A stretch of DNA of 64,000 nucleotides from Azorinus chamasolen (GCA_963576725.1 OY755236.1:69286379-69350378); one strand, 5' to 3'; numbered from the stretch's first letter, positions 21,221 through 32,109 are shown. Numbers and translations are program-made. The notes: generated by a model from the sequence alone, not told the origin.

Positions 21221-21296
21221 GCCTGTGTACATGTTCCATTATAAAAAATTCTGCATTTAGCTACCAGCTGTTTATTGAAAAACCTAAATTTCTTCA

Positions 21297-21760
21297 TTTT
21301 ACCCTTTGTTCCATAAATATGCCTTTCTATGCCTTTGCAAACGGAGTAGACCCAGATCAGATGGCTCCTATAGGAGCCATCTGATCAGGGTCTGCTCTGT
21401 TTGCTTATGATATAATAATACATGTATATGATTTAACAGTTTCTGTTACCATGTCATTACAAGAATTCAGCTAATTAATATTCATAGTGTCATTATTTTA
21501 TACATAAATATTTATGGAGGATAGGGTCAACCCTTTTCGTGTTGTATATTTATGCAAGAAATACTGACACCATGAATTTTAATTCAATTATTTTTTATAA
21601 TGGCAAATGAGCGTAAGACATTTTGGCTCGCAAGCAGAAACTGTAGAATCAGATCTATATTATACTGTAAGCAAACAGAGTAGTTCTAGATTGGATGGCT
21701 CCTACAGGGAGGAAAAAGATTAATGGTTATTATAGTTTTAGTTCTTTTATACATCGTCAG
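21297..21760. mobile_element. Two adjoining H1 hairpin MITEs
   Basis: First about 21297-21530 with centre ATGGCTCCTATAGGAGCCAT, ending ATGGAGGATAGGGTCAACCC. The second starts there (CCCTTTTCGTGTTGTATATT) and stops in ATGGCTCCTACAGGGAGG, so it is truncated. Confidence 0.6.
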
Positions 21761-21766
21761 TCGCCT

Positions 21767-21813
<47 letters not shown>

Positions 21814-21816
21814 GCA
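21767..21816 (+). repeat. Poly-C run followed by (CA)n
   Basis: About 30 consecutive C residues, then CACACACACACACGCACACG. Length in the assembly is unreliable. Confidence 0.8.
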
Positions 21817-21840
21817 CACGTTGTAGATAAGATTATGTAT

Positions 21841-22182
21841 TGATCTATCAAAATTTCTTATTTCTCAGCGAAACCCTGGTATCCTGCTGTTACTCATTAG
21901 AATCCTCTCATTAGAATTCTCTCTGAGCATTGATTCTAATGAGTAGCTATTTATTGATCTATCAAAATCTCTTATTTCTCATCCAAACCCTGGTATCTTG
22001 CTGTTACTCATTAGAATCCTCTCATTAGAATTCTCTCTGAGCATTGATTCTAATGAGTAGCTATTTATTGATCTATCAAAATCTCTCATTTCTCAGCCAA
22101 ACCCTGGTATCTTGCTGTTACTCATTAGAATCCTCTCATTAGAATTCTCTCTGAGCATTGATTCTAATGAGTAGCTACAAGA
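21841..22182 (+). repeat. 114-bp satellite, three units
   Basis: Units begin TGATCTATCAAAATCTCTTA at 21841, 21955 and 22069. Each holds an inverted pair TACTCATTAGAATC / GATTCTAATGAGTA. Units are nearly identical, suggesting recent amplification. Confidence 0.8.
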
Positions 22183-22424
22183 TAGGTTTTTGTAGAGAAA
22201 TATAAAAACTACTTAGCCTTCCTAGATACTCCTTTTAGCTAGGACGCATAAATCTTATCTTAAGTTTATCTTAGAACAGGACCATACTGGCGGCATTGTA
22301 ACTTTACCATTCAGATCATTCAGTACATTGGAGACTGGATAACCCTTTGAAGGTTGAAATTTCCAAATAGCATAACCCATGAATTTTTAACGACTGAGTG
22401 ACTTAAGGTTTTGCTAGAGGAATG

Positions 22425-22525
22425 GCAAATAGTGCAGGCCCTGATGAAGGGCTCCTCTAGGAGTCCTCTGATCTGGGTTTACACTGTTTGCAAATGACAG
22501 TGCATGCATTCCCCGCATTTAAAGG
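22425..22525. mobile_element. H4 hairpin MITE, partial
   Basis: AGTGCAGGCCCTGATGAAGG, GGCTCCTCTAGGAGTCC and TTTACACTGTTTGCAAATGA are the H4 signature phrases. Confidence 0.5.
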
Positions 22526-22599
22526 GTTGATGTTATGGACAGAACTGTTTAAATGTTTAGATGAAAACTGATCAAAGAATTGGGACTGCATTAATTCTT

Positions 22600-22820
22600 T
22601 GCAAGCTAGCAACAAAAAGTTGTGGTTACCTTTGTAAGTGGTTTGGATCCAGATGAGATTCAAAGTAACTTGGCACCTCTTTACGGAGCAACTTGTTGGA
22701 CACTCTGGTTACATTTTGGAAGAAAAATAAAGACAAAATTTATATAAAGAATTGCAGCAGATGACATTTTTTTACAGACAACAATTATATAAGTAACATG
22801 CAAAACGTTAGCATATGCAC
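22600..22820. mobile_element. H3 hairpin MITE
   Basis: AGTGGTTTGGATCCAGATGA, AGTAACTTGGCACCTC, GCAGCAGATGACATTTTTTT and ACAGACAACAATTATATAAG. Confidence 0.45.
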
Positions 22821-22984
22821 TTACAAGACAATCCAGGAAATCTAAGTGGGAATGGTTTGGGCTGAAATGAACTGGTTGTATCAATAATGCTCCAGTCACA
22901 TTTCAGAACAACACAACAACTTGTTGATGGATGAATGTCATTTGCAATTTCAATTCCCAAGCATTCTTATCAGTCCCATTTTTA

Positions 22985-23110
22985 ACCTTTACCGAGACAA
23001 ATGCTTATAGATAACTGACTGGCATTGCAAACAGAGCAGATCCAGATGGGACACCAAGTAACTTGGCATTTCATTAGGATCCAAACTCAGTCAGTAGTTT
23101 GGAGAAGCTT
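22985..23110. mobile_element. H3 hairpin MITE, partial
   Basis: GATCCAGATGGGACACCAAG and AGTAACTTGGCATTTCATTA lead into GGATCCAAACT. Confidence 0.4.
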
Positions 23111-23428
23111 TGAGTGAATTCGAGGTATGTAAAAATTCCTTTAAAAGAGTTTTAGCATACATATATATTACCGCATGATAAAGATTAATTGAAAATTGGA
23201 ATAGTTTGCCCCATTTGAATCAGGAAATCTATTGTTCTGTCATTTAATTCTTGACTTTTCAAATACATTGACAGATTAAGTATCCATCTTTTGTGCTGAA
23301 TTTTCAAAATGGACTCTATTGTCTGTACTTTATGTATGTATACGGAGAAACAGTGTAGACCTTCAATATATTACTCCAGTCTGAGGTGTCTAATCTAAGT
23401 TAATCTGGTGAATATTCATTAATATTGT

Positions 23429-23633
23429 ACAGTAAAACCTCTCTATAACGACCACTAAATTGTGTTAATTAGTTGATATTTTGTGCAGGTGGTTGCTTAA
23501 AGCAAGGTGAAAGAAAAACAGAACGCTCCTATAGGAGCGTTCTGTTTTACTTTCACCTTGCTTTAAGCATCCACCTGCCTTAAACACAAAATACTTGATG
23601 CAATTTAGTGGTCGTTATAGAGAGGTTTTACTG
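23429..23633. mobile_element. P1 MITE, complete
   Basis: Body 23431-23633. Both TIRs are full length. The left flank is TA and the right is TG. Centre GAACGCTCCTATAGGAGCGT. Confidence 0.75.
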
Positions 23634-23834
23634 TGCATATGAACATTAATTAACTGATTTTTATAAATGTCATTACGGACAATGGAATAAGATTTATTAT
23701 TATGCTATGAGCACACAGAGCAGACCCTGATGGTGCCAAAAGAGACCTCTATCAGTTGATCCTTCACCTGTTGAATAGTCATGTAAGAAATAATGGCATC
23801 ATGAATATTAATTAGAATTGTTTTTGATACAAAA

Positions 23835-24265
23835 ACTGATGTCTCCCCCAGCGCTTGGACAAAAAATTTCAAAGTCCCATAACTCTGCAGAACATCATCA
23901 AACCGGAAAAGGAATAAACTATGTACAACTAGGCATGGTTCTGATCAATCCAATGAAGTTTCATGAAAATCCGACCACAGATTTTGGAGACACCCCGCAG
24001 ACAAAATTTACATGTAAAAAATTCAAAGTCCCATATCTCTGCAGAAAATTATCAAACAGGAACAGGAATACGACATGCACATCTAGGCATGGTGCTGATC
24101 AATCCTATTAAATTTCAGGAAAAACCAGTCAAATGTTTTGAGAAACTGCGCTGACAAAATTTTCCATGTAAAAAATTGCAAAGTCCCATAACTCTGCAGA
24201 AAATCATCAAACTGGAACATGAATAAGATTATGCAAAACTAGACATAGTGCTGATCAATCCTAGG
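23835..24265 (+). repeat. Tandem repeat, about 155-bp unit, three copies
   Basis: Units hold AAAGTCCCATAACTCTGCAG, AATCATCAAACTGGAA and CTAGGCATGGTGCTGATCAA. The frames at 23818-24154 are translations of this repeat. It is probably a TC core without recognisable ends. Confidence 0.65.
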
Positions 24266-24583
24266 ATTTCTTTATATAGACGAGCTAAAAATCAAAAGGG
24301 TTAAAGGCGTAATCAATTTGTCTACTTTGTCTGCTAGTTTGTTGTCAAACTGAGGGCAATCTATCAATGGAAGTTCAATAGATAGTTCAATGCAGTGTAA
24401 ATCCTAATTCATACACACTGTGTCAGTTTGCTCATCCTTGCACACAATCATACAGATTCCAAAACCAGATAGTTTACTCTTTTGATGCCACATAGTTATT
24501 GTCATCTGCAAAAATTATTTGTTGACTGCTCCAGTTTTTATTTTTGAATTTCTTCAAATTTGTTTCAAGTTTTCAAAGTAAAA

Positions 24584-24817
24584 TTTAACCCATTCCCTCA
24601 TATTGACGCCTTTTGATGCCTCTGTAAAAGTCAGTTTTTGAAACCTGGTGATTGTGATAAGTAGAGCATTTGCTCCATATGAGCAAATGCTTTATTTATC
24701 ACAATGGTTCAATACTACATATTTCTAAAATTTTCCTTTTCTCTAGTAAATGCTCCATTTGGGTAGATTTATTCAAAGAGGCTGGATCTAAAAATAGTCT
24801 GTGAGGTAATGGGATAA
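24584..24817. mobile_element. H2 hairpin MITE
   Basis: TTTAACCCATTCCCTCATAT to GTGAGGTAATGGGATAA, centre TTTGCTCCATATGAGCAAA. Confidence 0.65.
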
Positions 24818-24874
24818 AAGTACAAGCCCAGTGTCAAACTGTTTGGATCATGATGGGACACTGAGTTACGGTCT

Positions 24875-25105
24875 TATTAACCCATTACCTCATAGGCTAT
24901 TTTTAGATACAACCTCTTTGAATAAATCTACCGAAAAGGAGCACTAACTAGAGAAAAGGAAGTTTTTACAATTTTGTAGTTTGAAACCATTGTGATAAAT
25001 AGAGCATTTGCTCCTATAGGAGCAAATGCTCTATTTATCACAATGGTTTCACAAAAATGACTTTTACAGAGTCGTCAAAAGTCTTCAATATGAGGGAATG
25101 GGTGA
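24875..25105. mobile_element. H2 hairpin MITE
   Basis: ATTAACCCATTACCTCATAG to GAGGGAATGGGTGAACCC, centre TTTGCTCCTATAGGAGCAAA. It abuts an H1 copy starting CCCTTTCCCTGTTC. Confidence 0.7.
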
Positions 25106-25398
25106 ACCCTTTCCCTGTTCAATGTTTATTCCAAATTTCAATACCTACTGAATATTCATGGACAAAATCGTTACAATGAAATATGGAAGGTGGAACCATT
25201 GTAGCCATTATTTTCATTAGGCTTCCATATACAAGCATATCACTTTAGTGACCAATCAAATCTTCACTGAAATGACTCTTAGCCTCCGGCCTAACTCCAA
25301 TAATGCCCCCATCCTTCACAACAAGTGCTTGGAGGGGGTCCATTTTAGAAATTAAAGAAACGGATCTTTCATATTCCATTAGCAGAGGAAAGGGTTAA
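25105..25398. mobile_element. H1 hairpin MITE with a 130-bp insertion
   Basis: CCCTTTCCCTGTTCAATG, TTTCAATACCTACTGAATAT and ACAATGAAATATGGAAGGTG are the H1 left half. After the insertion at 25210-25339 it resumes TTTTAGAAATTAAAGAAACG and ends GCAGAGGAAAGGGTTAA, with the central hairpin lost. Confidence 0.55.
25205..25344. mobile_element. Small insertion with 5-bp TSD
   Basis: CCATT at 25205-25209 and 25340-25344 flanks 130 bp. Removing one copy restores the H1 phrase GTAGCCATTTTAGAAA. An internal hairpin pairs GCCCCCATCC with a diverged GGAGGGGGT. No superfamily assigned. Confidence 0.5.
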
Positions 25399-25880
25399 AT
25401 GGAGCAAAACTGTTTGAAGAGGTTTTAAATAATTCACTGCTTGTATGCAAAAAGTGTGTCTGTTTCAACCTCTGAATGTTAGAAACAAGTATGCTGGCAT
25501 TTGCAAACAGTGTCGAGGGTCTGCACTGTTTGTCATTCAAAACGCTCGGGCATTTTTAATCCATTCAAACTGAATGAATAGTGATGGGCCATTCCACTTT
25601 GAACATTCAAAGAGTTGCCCTAATTACCCAAAGTATTTGATCAGACAAACTGAGGCAAATAGTGCAGACCCAGATCAAACTAGACCACTGTTGAGGAAGG
25701 GCCTCACCCGCGTAGGAGGTATCGCATAAGCCTGCATATTGTAAGCCTGATTTTCCTAATGCAGAACTGCAGCAGCATAATTATATATTCATATCATTTG
25801 CTTAACTGGATACTCTTTGCTAGGTACTTGAATAATAAGCATAAAGTGAGTCAATTGGATAGAAATCGGACCAATCTTCA

Positions 25881-26052
25881 GAGTGAATAAGTTGGGTTTT
25901 ACGTATGACCAAAGGTATTTCAGTTATTTGCAGACAGCACCCGCTTGGGACAAGTTATAGTGCTGCCTCACTGGAATGCCCCTGCCGCGGGCACGTGGCA
26001 AGGGCATCCACCTAGTCACATTATCCTGACACCGGGCGGACCAGTCCTAGAA
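25881..26052 (-). mobile_element. Interspersed repeat with (ACTC)n tail, copy 1
   Basis: On the minus strand it reads AGGACTGGTCCGCCCGGTGT, AGGATAATGTGACTAGGTGG, ATTCCAGTGAGGCAGCACTA and CGTAAAACCCAACTTATTCA. It is homologous to 35643-35830 on the plus strand. The ACTC tail is decayed here. It resembles a very common molluscan interspersed repeat. Class unknown. Confidence 0.6.
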
Positions 26053-26059
26053 TAATAGA

Positions 26060-26207
26060 ATCAAGCACAGGTTTTGTTAAAGACCGGGATTTCTATACCC
26101 GAGGTTGGTCTGTTCCAGTCGGTAACGAGCTTTAGTGAGTTTCCGATAGGAACAGACCAACCGAGGGTATAGAACCCCCCGGCTTTAACAAAACCCATGC
26201 TTGATTA
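26060..26207. repeat. Long foldback repeat
   Basis: Arms start AATCAAGCACAGGTTTTGTT and end TTTAACAAAACCCATGCTTG. Inner arms GGTTGGTCTGTTCC / GGAACAGACCAACC surround a short loop. Likely the inverted end of a MITE. Confidence 0.6.
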
Positions 26208-26705
26208 TTTTTCTCGCTGAAATACGCCCTAAAACCAAGTAAATTAACGAATTTTGTGAAGTACTACTTTACATTGCGTAATACGACTTTCATATCTAAT
26301 AGCAACAAACTGCAGCATGACTTTAGGCGTGACACCAAAATGACGTCATTTGTTATGACAATCACAAACGTTACGTTTTGGCGTAAAATATAAAACTACA
26401 AAATAACGTCTTCGGTTAATTAAATAGACTTTTTTTTAAAGTGTTTATATGATAAATAGAATTTAATATTCGTGCTAATTACTTATATTAATTTCAATTC
26501 ATAAGGTTGTTGCCTATAGAAATGTTGGTATAATTCTGTAACAGTTCCTTCCCTTGTATTGATTTTACCCAATCACGCGTATGAATACACCAGACAAGGG
26601 GTGTTCCAGATAAGGATTTCTAGTACGGCTATTTTTAGTAACTCAGCTTATCTAGCACGTCTGAGAAGCGAGATTAAACAATCTAGCTGATCCAAACAAA
26701 CATTT
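26208..26705. other. No feature recognised
   Basis: AT-rich sequence with a TGACGTCA-like CRE palindrome at about 26341-26348. No exon or repeat family recognised. Confidence 0.3.
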
Positions 26706-26909
26706 TACAATAAAACCTCTCTATAATGGCCACTAAATTGTGTTAATTAGTTGGTGTTTAGGGAAGGTGGCTGCTTAAAGGTGAAAGTAAAACAGAACAC
26801 TCCTATAGGAGCGTTCTGTTTTACTTTCACCTTGCTTTAAGCAGGCACCTGCCTTTAACACAAAATAATTGATGTAATTTAGTGGCCGATATAGAGAGGT
26901 TTTACTGTA
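26706..26909. mobile_element. P1 MITE, complete
   Basis: Body 26708-26907, left end CAATAAAACCTCTC (one change), TA on both sides, centre GAACACTCCTATAGGAGCGT. Confidence 0.72.
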
Positions 26910-27154
26910 GCACATCAAACTGCAAAAGAATTTCCAAGTTGCAGAAACTTGACAAACAGAAGAAACAATAATCAAATTTCCATCCAAGGTGTTTCACTGT
27001 TCAGAAAATATTTTTGCCTTTAGTCTTCCCCAAATTTCTGTCATACTGTTATTATTTTCGCTCATTTCTTTGACATGCTGTGTAAATTTTATCATAGGAA
27101 ACACATTCCCAGAATATGACCATTTTTTCCTTCTCTCTGCAAAAATTTAACCTT

Positions 27155-27345
27155 TATCTCTTTGTGCACTAGTGGTGAAATTGTTATTAACCTATGCAAT
27201 AAGTTTGGATCCAGATGAGATGCTGAGTCACTCTACATCTGATCAGGATCCAAACTGTATGAGTTTCTGGTACTATTATGAAAATTGTTTGAAGAAAATT
27301 CTGGCAGACGATATATTTTGCAGATGACATTAACTGAGACATATA
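27155..27345. mobile_element. H3 hairpin MITE
   Basis: Clearest H3 copy: TTTAACCTTTATCTCTTTGT, AGTTTGGATCCAGATGAGAT, GCTGAGTCACTCTACATCTG, ATCAGGATCCAAACTG, then ATATTTTGCAGATGACATTA. The core is an imperfect palindrome around GAGTCACTC-like sequence. Outer TTAACCCTTTGCACGCTAAG ends are seen in better copies. Confidence 0.55.
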
Positions 27346-27359
27346 ACAGTTAATTTTAA

Positions 27360-27505
27360 GCAAACTGTGTAATCATGGTCTGCAAAATTGTTGTCTGCTA
27401 GTATCTCAAAATCATTTCTTCTTCCCTCTTACTTGAAAAATAGAGTGTAAAAATATTAGATCCTGATGAATTACTTGGCATCTCATATGGATCCAAATGT
27501 TTGCA
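27360..27505. mobile_element. H3 hairpin MITE, partial
   Basis: GTCTGCAAAATTGTTGTCTG, GATCCTGATGAATTACTTGG and CATCTCATATGGATCCAAAT. Confidence 0.45.
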
Positions 27506-27602
27506 TATACCATAACATTGAAAAAGTGTTTGTTCAGCTGTCTTGATCTCAAATCAAACAAAACCGTAACCAAAATAATTCTGATGAAGCTTGTTGTGGT
27601 GA

Positions 27603-27922
27603 ACATGTAAAAAAGTAAAGTACCTAGTTATAGTCTACTTTCAGTCCGAATGACCGCTCAGCCGACTGTACATTTACTCCCCTGGTCATTGAGTCATTGG
27701 CCTACAATATTGAGCACTGCTAACATATGGCGCAATCATGCAGCCGCAGTACCGGCGAGTGACCCTCACAGGTACCCATTTTAACCCCTGGGTGGAGAGG
27801 ATGTGCGGGTGGGAGACACGGAAAAGCATCTCTGAAATTTCCGGGTGGGACCGGGATTTGAACCCCGGACCTCCGGACTGATAGTCAAGCGCGTTACCAC
27901 TAGACTATCGCCACCTACATGT
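27603..27922 (-). mobile_element. tRNA-derived SINE, copy 1
   Basis: A tRNA-like head at 27844-27915 (minus) has A box TAGTCTAGTGG, a strong T arm (CCGGG / CCCGG around TTCAAAT) and a five-pair acceptor GGTGG / CCACC. The loop CTATCAG would read ATC. The body, shared with 36762-37073, includes GGGTACCTGTGAGGGTCACT and GCTGAGCGGTCATTC. ACATGT at 27603-27608 and 27917-27922 fits a target duplication. This is probably a retrotransposed Pol III SINE needing a LINE in trans. Confidence 0.75.
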
Positions 27923-28115
27923 GTTCTAAGTTTCAAAGCTTTATCTCACAGGGTTATAAAAATAAATGGACTTTAACAAAAACCTTAAAAAAATAGATAA
28001 AAAGGGCCATAATTCTGTCAAAATGCTTGACAGAGTTATGTACTCTTGGCTACAGATGAAACTTGTGATGCTAAACAAGTGTGTAAAGTTTCAAAGCTTT
28101 ATCTCAAAGGGTTAT
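27923..28115 (+). repeat. Tandem repeat fragment, split by the SINE
   Basis: AAGTTTCAAAGCTTTATCTC occurs at about 27929 and 28085. AAAGGGCCATAATTCTGTCA lies between. About 155-bp period. Confidence 0.5.
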
Positions 28116-28734
28116 GTAAACCAGATCAATTACTGCATTTTCCGTTCCATTTTTAATCAATCGAAGTCATTTCTGTTTTGCTGACTTACATGACAAACAG
28201 TGTAAAACCTGATCAATACCATCTGTTAAACATAACAGTTTATCTGTTTCTACACAGTATGAAAATCCTAAATATTGGCAGTTGTTGGCAGGGCTCAAAT
28301 ACTGACAACAATATTTATGATTGCCAATTTGGTAAACACATGTAGTGACAATTTAAGACTGCCCATTGTGACTCTAAAATGAGGATAAATCTCTATTGAA
28401 AATGATGATAAAACACGGTGAGAACTGTGAAGATCATTAAATATTTACCATGCTAGACTTGGGGAGTAATTATGCCATCTAATAATCTTACAAGAATGAC
28501 ACATCAATGCATCATTTAATATAAAATATAAAACAGGCTGAAATTAAAGCATCCACTCATTTTCATTGTACAGGGTCAAGCTAAATACTACAAACAAAAA
28601 CCTCACAATGGATGCCAATGCTTGACTGTCAGATGAAAGTCTAGGCAAGGGCCATAACTCTATAAGTATTAATGATAGAAGTCTCTTATCAGATTGAGAC
28701 CCAATTACTGGAGAACAATTTAATTTGGCAATTT

Positions 28735-28890
28735 TAATTCTTTGCACGCTAAGCAATCATTATCTGCAAAAATTGTCATTTGCTATTATTCAGAAAATAT
28801 TTTCTTCTTAAAAGTAGTCACAGTTTCAAACTATTTAGATCATGATCAGATACAAAGTTACTCTGTGTCTCTTCTGCATCCATATTTTTT
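28735..28890. mobile_element. H3 hairpin MITE, partial
   Basis: TTAATTCTTTGCACGCTAAG, TGCAAAAATTGTCATTTGCT, GATCATGATCAGATACAAAG and GTGTCTCTTCTGCATCC. Confidence 0.45.
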
Positions 28891-29105
28891 GCAACGATTA
28901 CAAATTCACCTTGAACATGCAAAAAATTGAAAACATAAAGTGCAGGCATCATGACAATAATAGCTGAAACTTGTTTCTGCCCAAAAAATGACAACTTAAT
29001 AGTTGACTTCTTTTTTTTCTAAAAAAAAACCCCAACCTAAATCTAATATAATTATGAAGTAGTCTTTTTTCCAAACTTTGATAAAGGTCAATATATTATA
29101 TTGCT

Positions 29106-29304
29106 AGCCCAATTTCCCTCATAGGCTGTTTTAGACCAAATCTCTTTGAATAAATCAACTGAAAAGGAGCATTTACTAGAAAAAAGGAACATTTTAGAAT
29201 TGAGTAGTTTTTAAACTATTGTGATAAATGCTCTATTTAACACAATGGTTTCAAAAAGTCACTTTTATAGAGGCATCAAAAGGTATCAATGAGGGAATGG
29301 GTTA
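29106..29304. mobile_element. H2 hairpin MITE, centre reduced
   Basis: CCCAATTTCCCTCATAGGCT to GAGGGAATGGGTTAA. One arm and the CTCCTATAGGAG centre are deleted (TTGTGATAAATGCTCTATTT). Confidence 0.55.
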
Positions 29305-29574
29305 AACTGACCCTTTCAATGCCAAATTTTCAAAGTGGTATAATATAGGTTGGTTTCTGCAGGTTCTGCCAGTGACAAAATGTCCCATTTTGTCCCATTT
29401 TTGTTCATGTGCCATTATAAATAATAATCCAACCATTGTTAATTATGTCCTTTTTTCTTACATGAATATTCAACAGGGAAAGGTTTACTGGTAGAGCCCA
29501 TTTGATATGAAAGGTTATATTGACTTTGAATGACAAATGGTGTATACCCTGATCAGGGGCTCCATAATAGAGTG

Positions 29575-29645
29575 CAGCACAATTGCCCCTCAGGACGATT
29601 GCCACTCAGATAATTGCCCCTTAGGATGACTGCCCCTCGATATAT
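29575..29645. mobile_element. Terminal fragment related to the 14636 insertion
   Basis: GCACAATTGCCCCTCAGGAC, GATTGCCACTCAG and TAATTGCCCCTTAGGATGAC match the ends of the 14636-15524 element. Confidence 0.4.
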
Positions 29646-29744
29646 AAAATACAGCAAAGTATTCATTGTAGTAAAAATAATATATAAAACTTATATAATG
29701 TAAATAAATGGGAACAAGTCTGCGTACAAATTTCCAGTAACCAT

Positions 29745-29957
29745 TTCAGCACTAGTGTAACTAGACCAATTAGCACTGTTTATCAGGAGTCATCTGATCA
29801 GGGTCTGCTCTGTTTGCTTAGGATATAATAAAATTGTGATTCTACAGTTTCTGCCATAGCCAAAGTTACTGTCTTCATGTGTTATTACAAGAATAAGTCT
29901 AATAAATATTCACGATGTCATTATTTCTTACATAAATATTCATGGAGGAAAAGGTTA
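29745..29957. mobile_element. H1 hairpin MITE
   Basis: CAGGAGTCATCTGATCAGGG, TCTGCTCTGTTTGCTTAGGA, CATGGAGGAAAAGGTTAA. Left palindrome arm missing. Confidence 0.5.
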
Positions 29958-30040
29958 ATTGTTTGGATCCTATTGAGAGGCCAAGTTACTTGATGTCTCA
30001 TCTTATTCCATACAGTCCCCAGATATTATCACAAACCCGC
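29958..30040. mobile_element. H3 fragment
   Basis: TTGTTTGGATCCTATTGAGA and GGCCAAGTTACTTGATGTCT. Confidence 0.4.
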
Positions 30041-30144
30041 CGGTAAAGCGCTGCCCAAGATTTACCATTTCAATGCTGAATTTTCAGAGTCAAATAGCCC
30101 ATCAGTGTTTAATTATAGTCTGTTCAGTATGAAAGGCTTAAACC

Positions 30145-30332
30145 TTTCCATGTTCTGTATTTATTCAAAATGTCAATACTGAATATTCATGGACAAAATA
30201 GAAACAGATCTTTCAAATTCCATTAGCAAACATGGAAGACCCTGGTCAGATGGCTCCTATAGCAGCCATCTGATCTGGGCCTACTCTGTTTGCAAATACC
30301 TTAAAAGGCTTTTATATTAAGGAAAGGGTTAA
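30145..30332. mobile_element. H1 hairpin MITE
   Basis: AAACCTTTCCATGTTCTGTA to TTAAGGAAAGGGTTAA, centre TGGCTCCTATAGCAGCCA. Confidence 0.6.
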
Positions 30333-30334
30333 AC

Positions 30335-30465
30335 TTGCTGGAGATTTTGAATGACAAACAGTGCAGACCCTGGTCAGAAGGCTCCTTCAGGAGCCCTCTG
30401 ATAAGGGTATACTCTGTTTTCAAATGCCAGTGCATTGTTGTCCATGCATTTCAAAGGATTTAACA
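30335..30465. mobile_element. H4 hairpin MITE
   Basis: TGACAAACAGTGCAGACCCT, GGCTCCTTCAGGAGCC, CTGTTTTCAAATGCCAGTGC. Confidence 0.55.
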
Positions 30466-30663
30466 AAACTGAGTAAACTAAACAAATCTTTCACCTCATA
30501 AAAAAATTATACCATCTAATGATGTAATTCACAGAAACAGATTTTTTGTTAGAGCTTAGCAGCTGATTGACTGAATGGCACAAACAGAAGCAAGTAATGC
30601 TGAAATCCCTAATTACCTGAAGTAATCAGACAGACAATCTTAGGCAAAAAGTGCAGACCCAGA

Positions 30664-30812
30664 TCTGCAGGGTGATCTGGGAGTAGCTTGATCTGGTGTT
30701 CCCTTGATCTGGGAGCAGCTTGATCTGGGAGCAGGAAGTAGCTTGATCTGGAAGTAGCTTGATCTGGGAGCAGCTTGATCTGGGATCAGTTTGATCTGGG
30801 ATCAGCTTCATC
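30664..30812 (+). repeat. Short tandem repeats of an H4 half-site
   Basis: GCTTGATCTGGGAGCA and variants repeat about eight times with 10-20 bp spacing. They derive from the TGATCTGGGT arm of H4, which begins at 30643 (AAAAAGTGCAGACCCAGATC). Confidence 0.65.
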
Positions 30813-30889
30813 TGGGTTTACACTAGCTGCTACTATGTCAGTCTAATTTGAAATTATCAAAATTATGTCAAATTGAATTATTAACCTTA

Positions 30890-31150
30890 ACCCTTTCCGT
30901 CATATAAAAGCCTTTTCTCGCATTTGCAAATAGAGCAGACCCAGATCAGATGGCTCCTATAGGAGCCATCTGATCAGGGTCTGCTCTGTTTGCTAATTGA
31001 ATTTGATAGATGTTTTTATTTAGGTTCTAAAATGGCTACATTACATCTTAGCAGACACTATAAGTTCTATAGATCTAGATCTATATCATTCTATAAGTAA
31101 ACAGAGCAGACCCTGATCAGATGGTGCCTGCAGGTGCAGTCAAATCAAAA
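30890..31150. mobile_element. H1 hairpin MITE, reversed, plus a second partial
   Basis: TTAACCCTTTCCGTCATATA, ATGGCTCCTATAGGAGCCAT, TGCTCTGTTTGCTAATTGAA, then a second truncated unit with AAGTAAACAGAGCAGACCCT. Confidence 0.55.
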
Positions 31151-31170
31151 CATCTTCTATTTGCAACGAT

Positions 31171-31408
31171 GTTAACCCCCTTTCCTCCGTAGGCTATTTT
31201 TAGACCCAGCCTCTTTTAATGAATCTACCCAAATGGAGCATTTATTAGAGAAAAGGATTTTTTTTTAGAATTTTGTAGTTTGAAAACCATTGTGATAAAC
31301 AGTGCATTTGCTCCTATAGGAGCAAAATTATGCTCTATTTATCACAATGGTTTCAAGAAGTGACTATTACAGAGGCGTAGAAATACGTATTTATGGAGGA
31401 AAGGGTTA
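31171..31408. mobile_element. H2 hairpin MITE
   Basis: GTTAACCCCCTTTCCTCCGT to GGAGGAAAGGGTTAA, centre TTTGCTCCTATAGGAGCAAA with a small insert. Confidence 0.65.
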
Positions 31409-31630
31409 AAAGCCATATCTATGGAGTAGAGGGATAAAATGGTACAGATTATTTAATTTGCACATTACAGACTTCTAAGAATTTCTGTTTTCACATTTTG
31501 TCAAATTTCTACAGTGAAATGCAAGGCTGTATCAAATTAGAGAACCATATTTGGAAGTCATTTCAGATAATGATAGCAAATAATGGGTAATATGATTTCC
31601 AAACAATGAAAACCAAGATATGACATTTCA

Positions 31631-31905
31631 AACAAGAGGGTCATGATGACCCTATATCACTCACCAGCACTAAACAGAGATGAACTAGTCACAACCATCT
31701 CCGGAAATAAAGATAAGAGGGCCATCATAGTTTTAGTTTTTTCAACTGAAGATTATTCAACTTGTTCAAAATGCATAGTAGTCATAATTAATTCTCAATA
31801 TGGCCACCAGAGGACTATAATTCCTACCAACAACCATTCAAATTGGACCTCTGGTTTTGAGGAAGAATATTTTTAAAGATTTCCTATATAGTTATATACC
31901 GGTAT
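31631..31905 (+). mobile_element. TC-b-like 5' fragment
   Basis: AACAAGAGGGTCATGATGAC, CCTATATCACTCACC and GAAGAATATTTTTAAAGATT match the TC-b start and core. The 3' tract and hairpin are absent. The open frame at 31643-31876 lies within it and is not a gene. Confidence 0.5.
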
Positions 31906-32109
31906 AAGGAAATCTAGCCCCTGGCAGCCATGTTTTTCAGCGGTTAGCTGTCTATTTTCACTTTTGTTCTAGTTTTCCACCAATCAGAAACTATGTTACA
32001 TTGTAATTTGCATATGACCTACTAGTATTTTCTAGTAAACCGTATTTTCATTAGTTAACCCCTTGACTGGCATACATCCTTTTTATAATGCCTCTACACA
32101 TGGCCAAAC

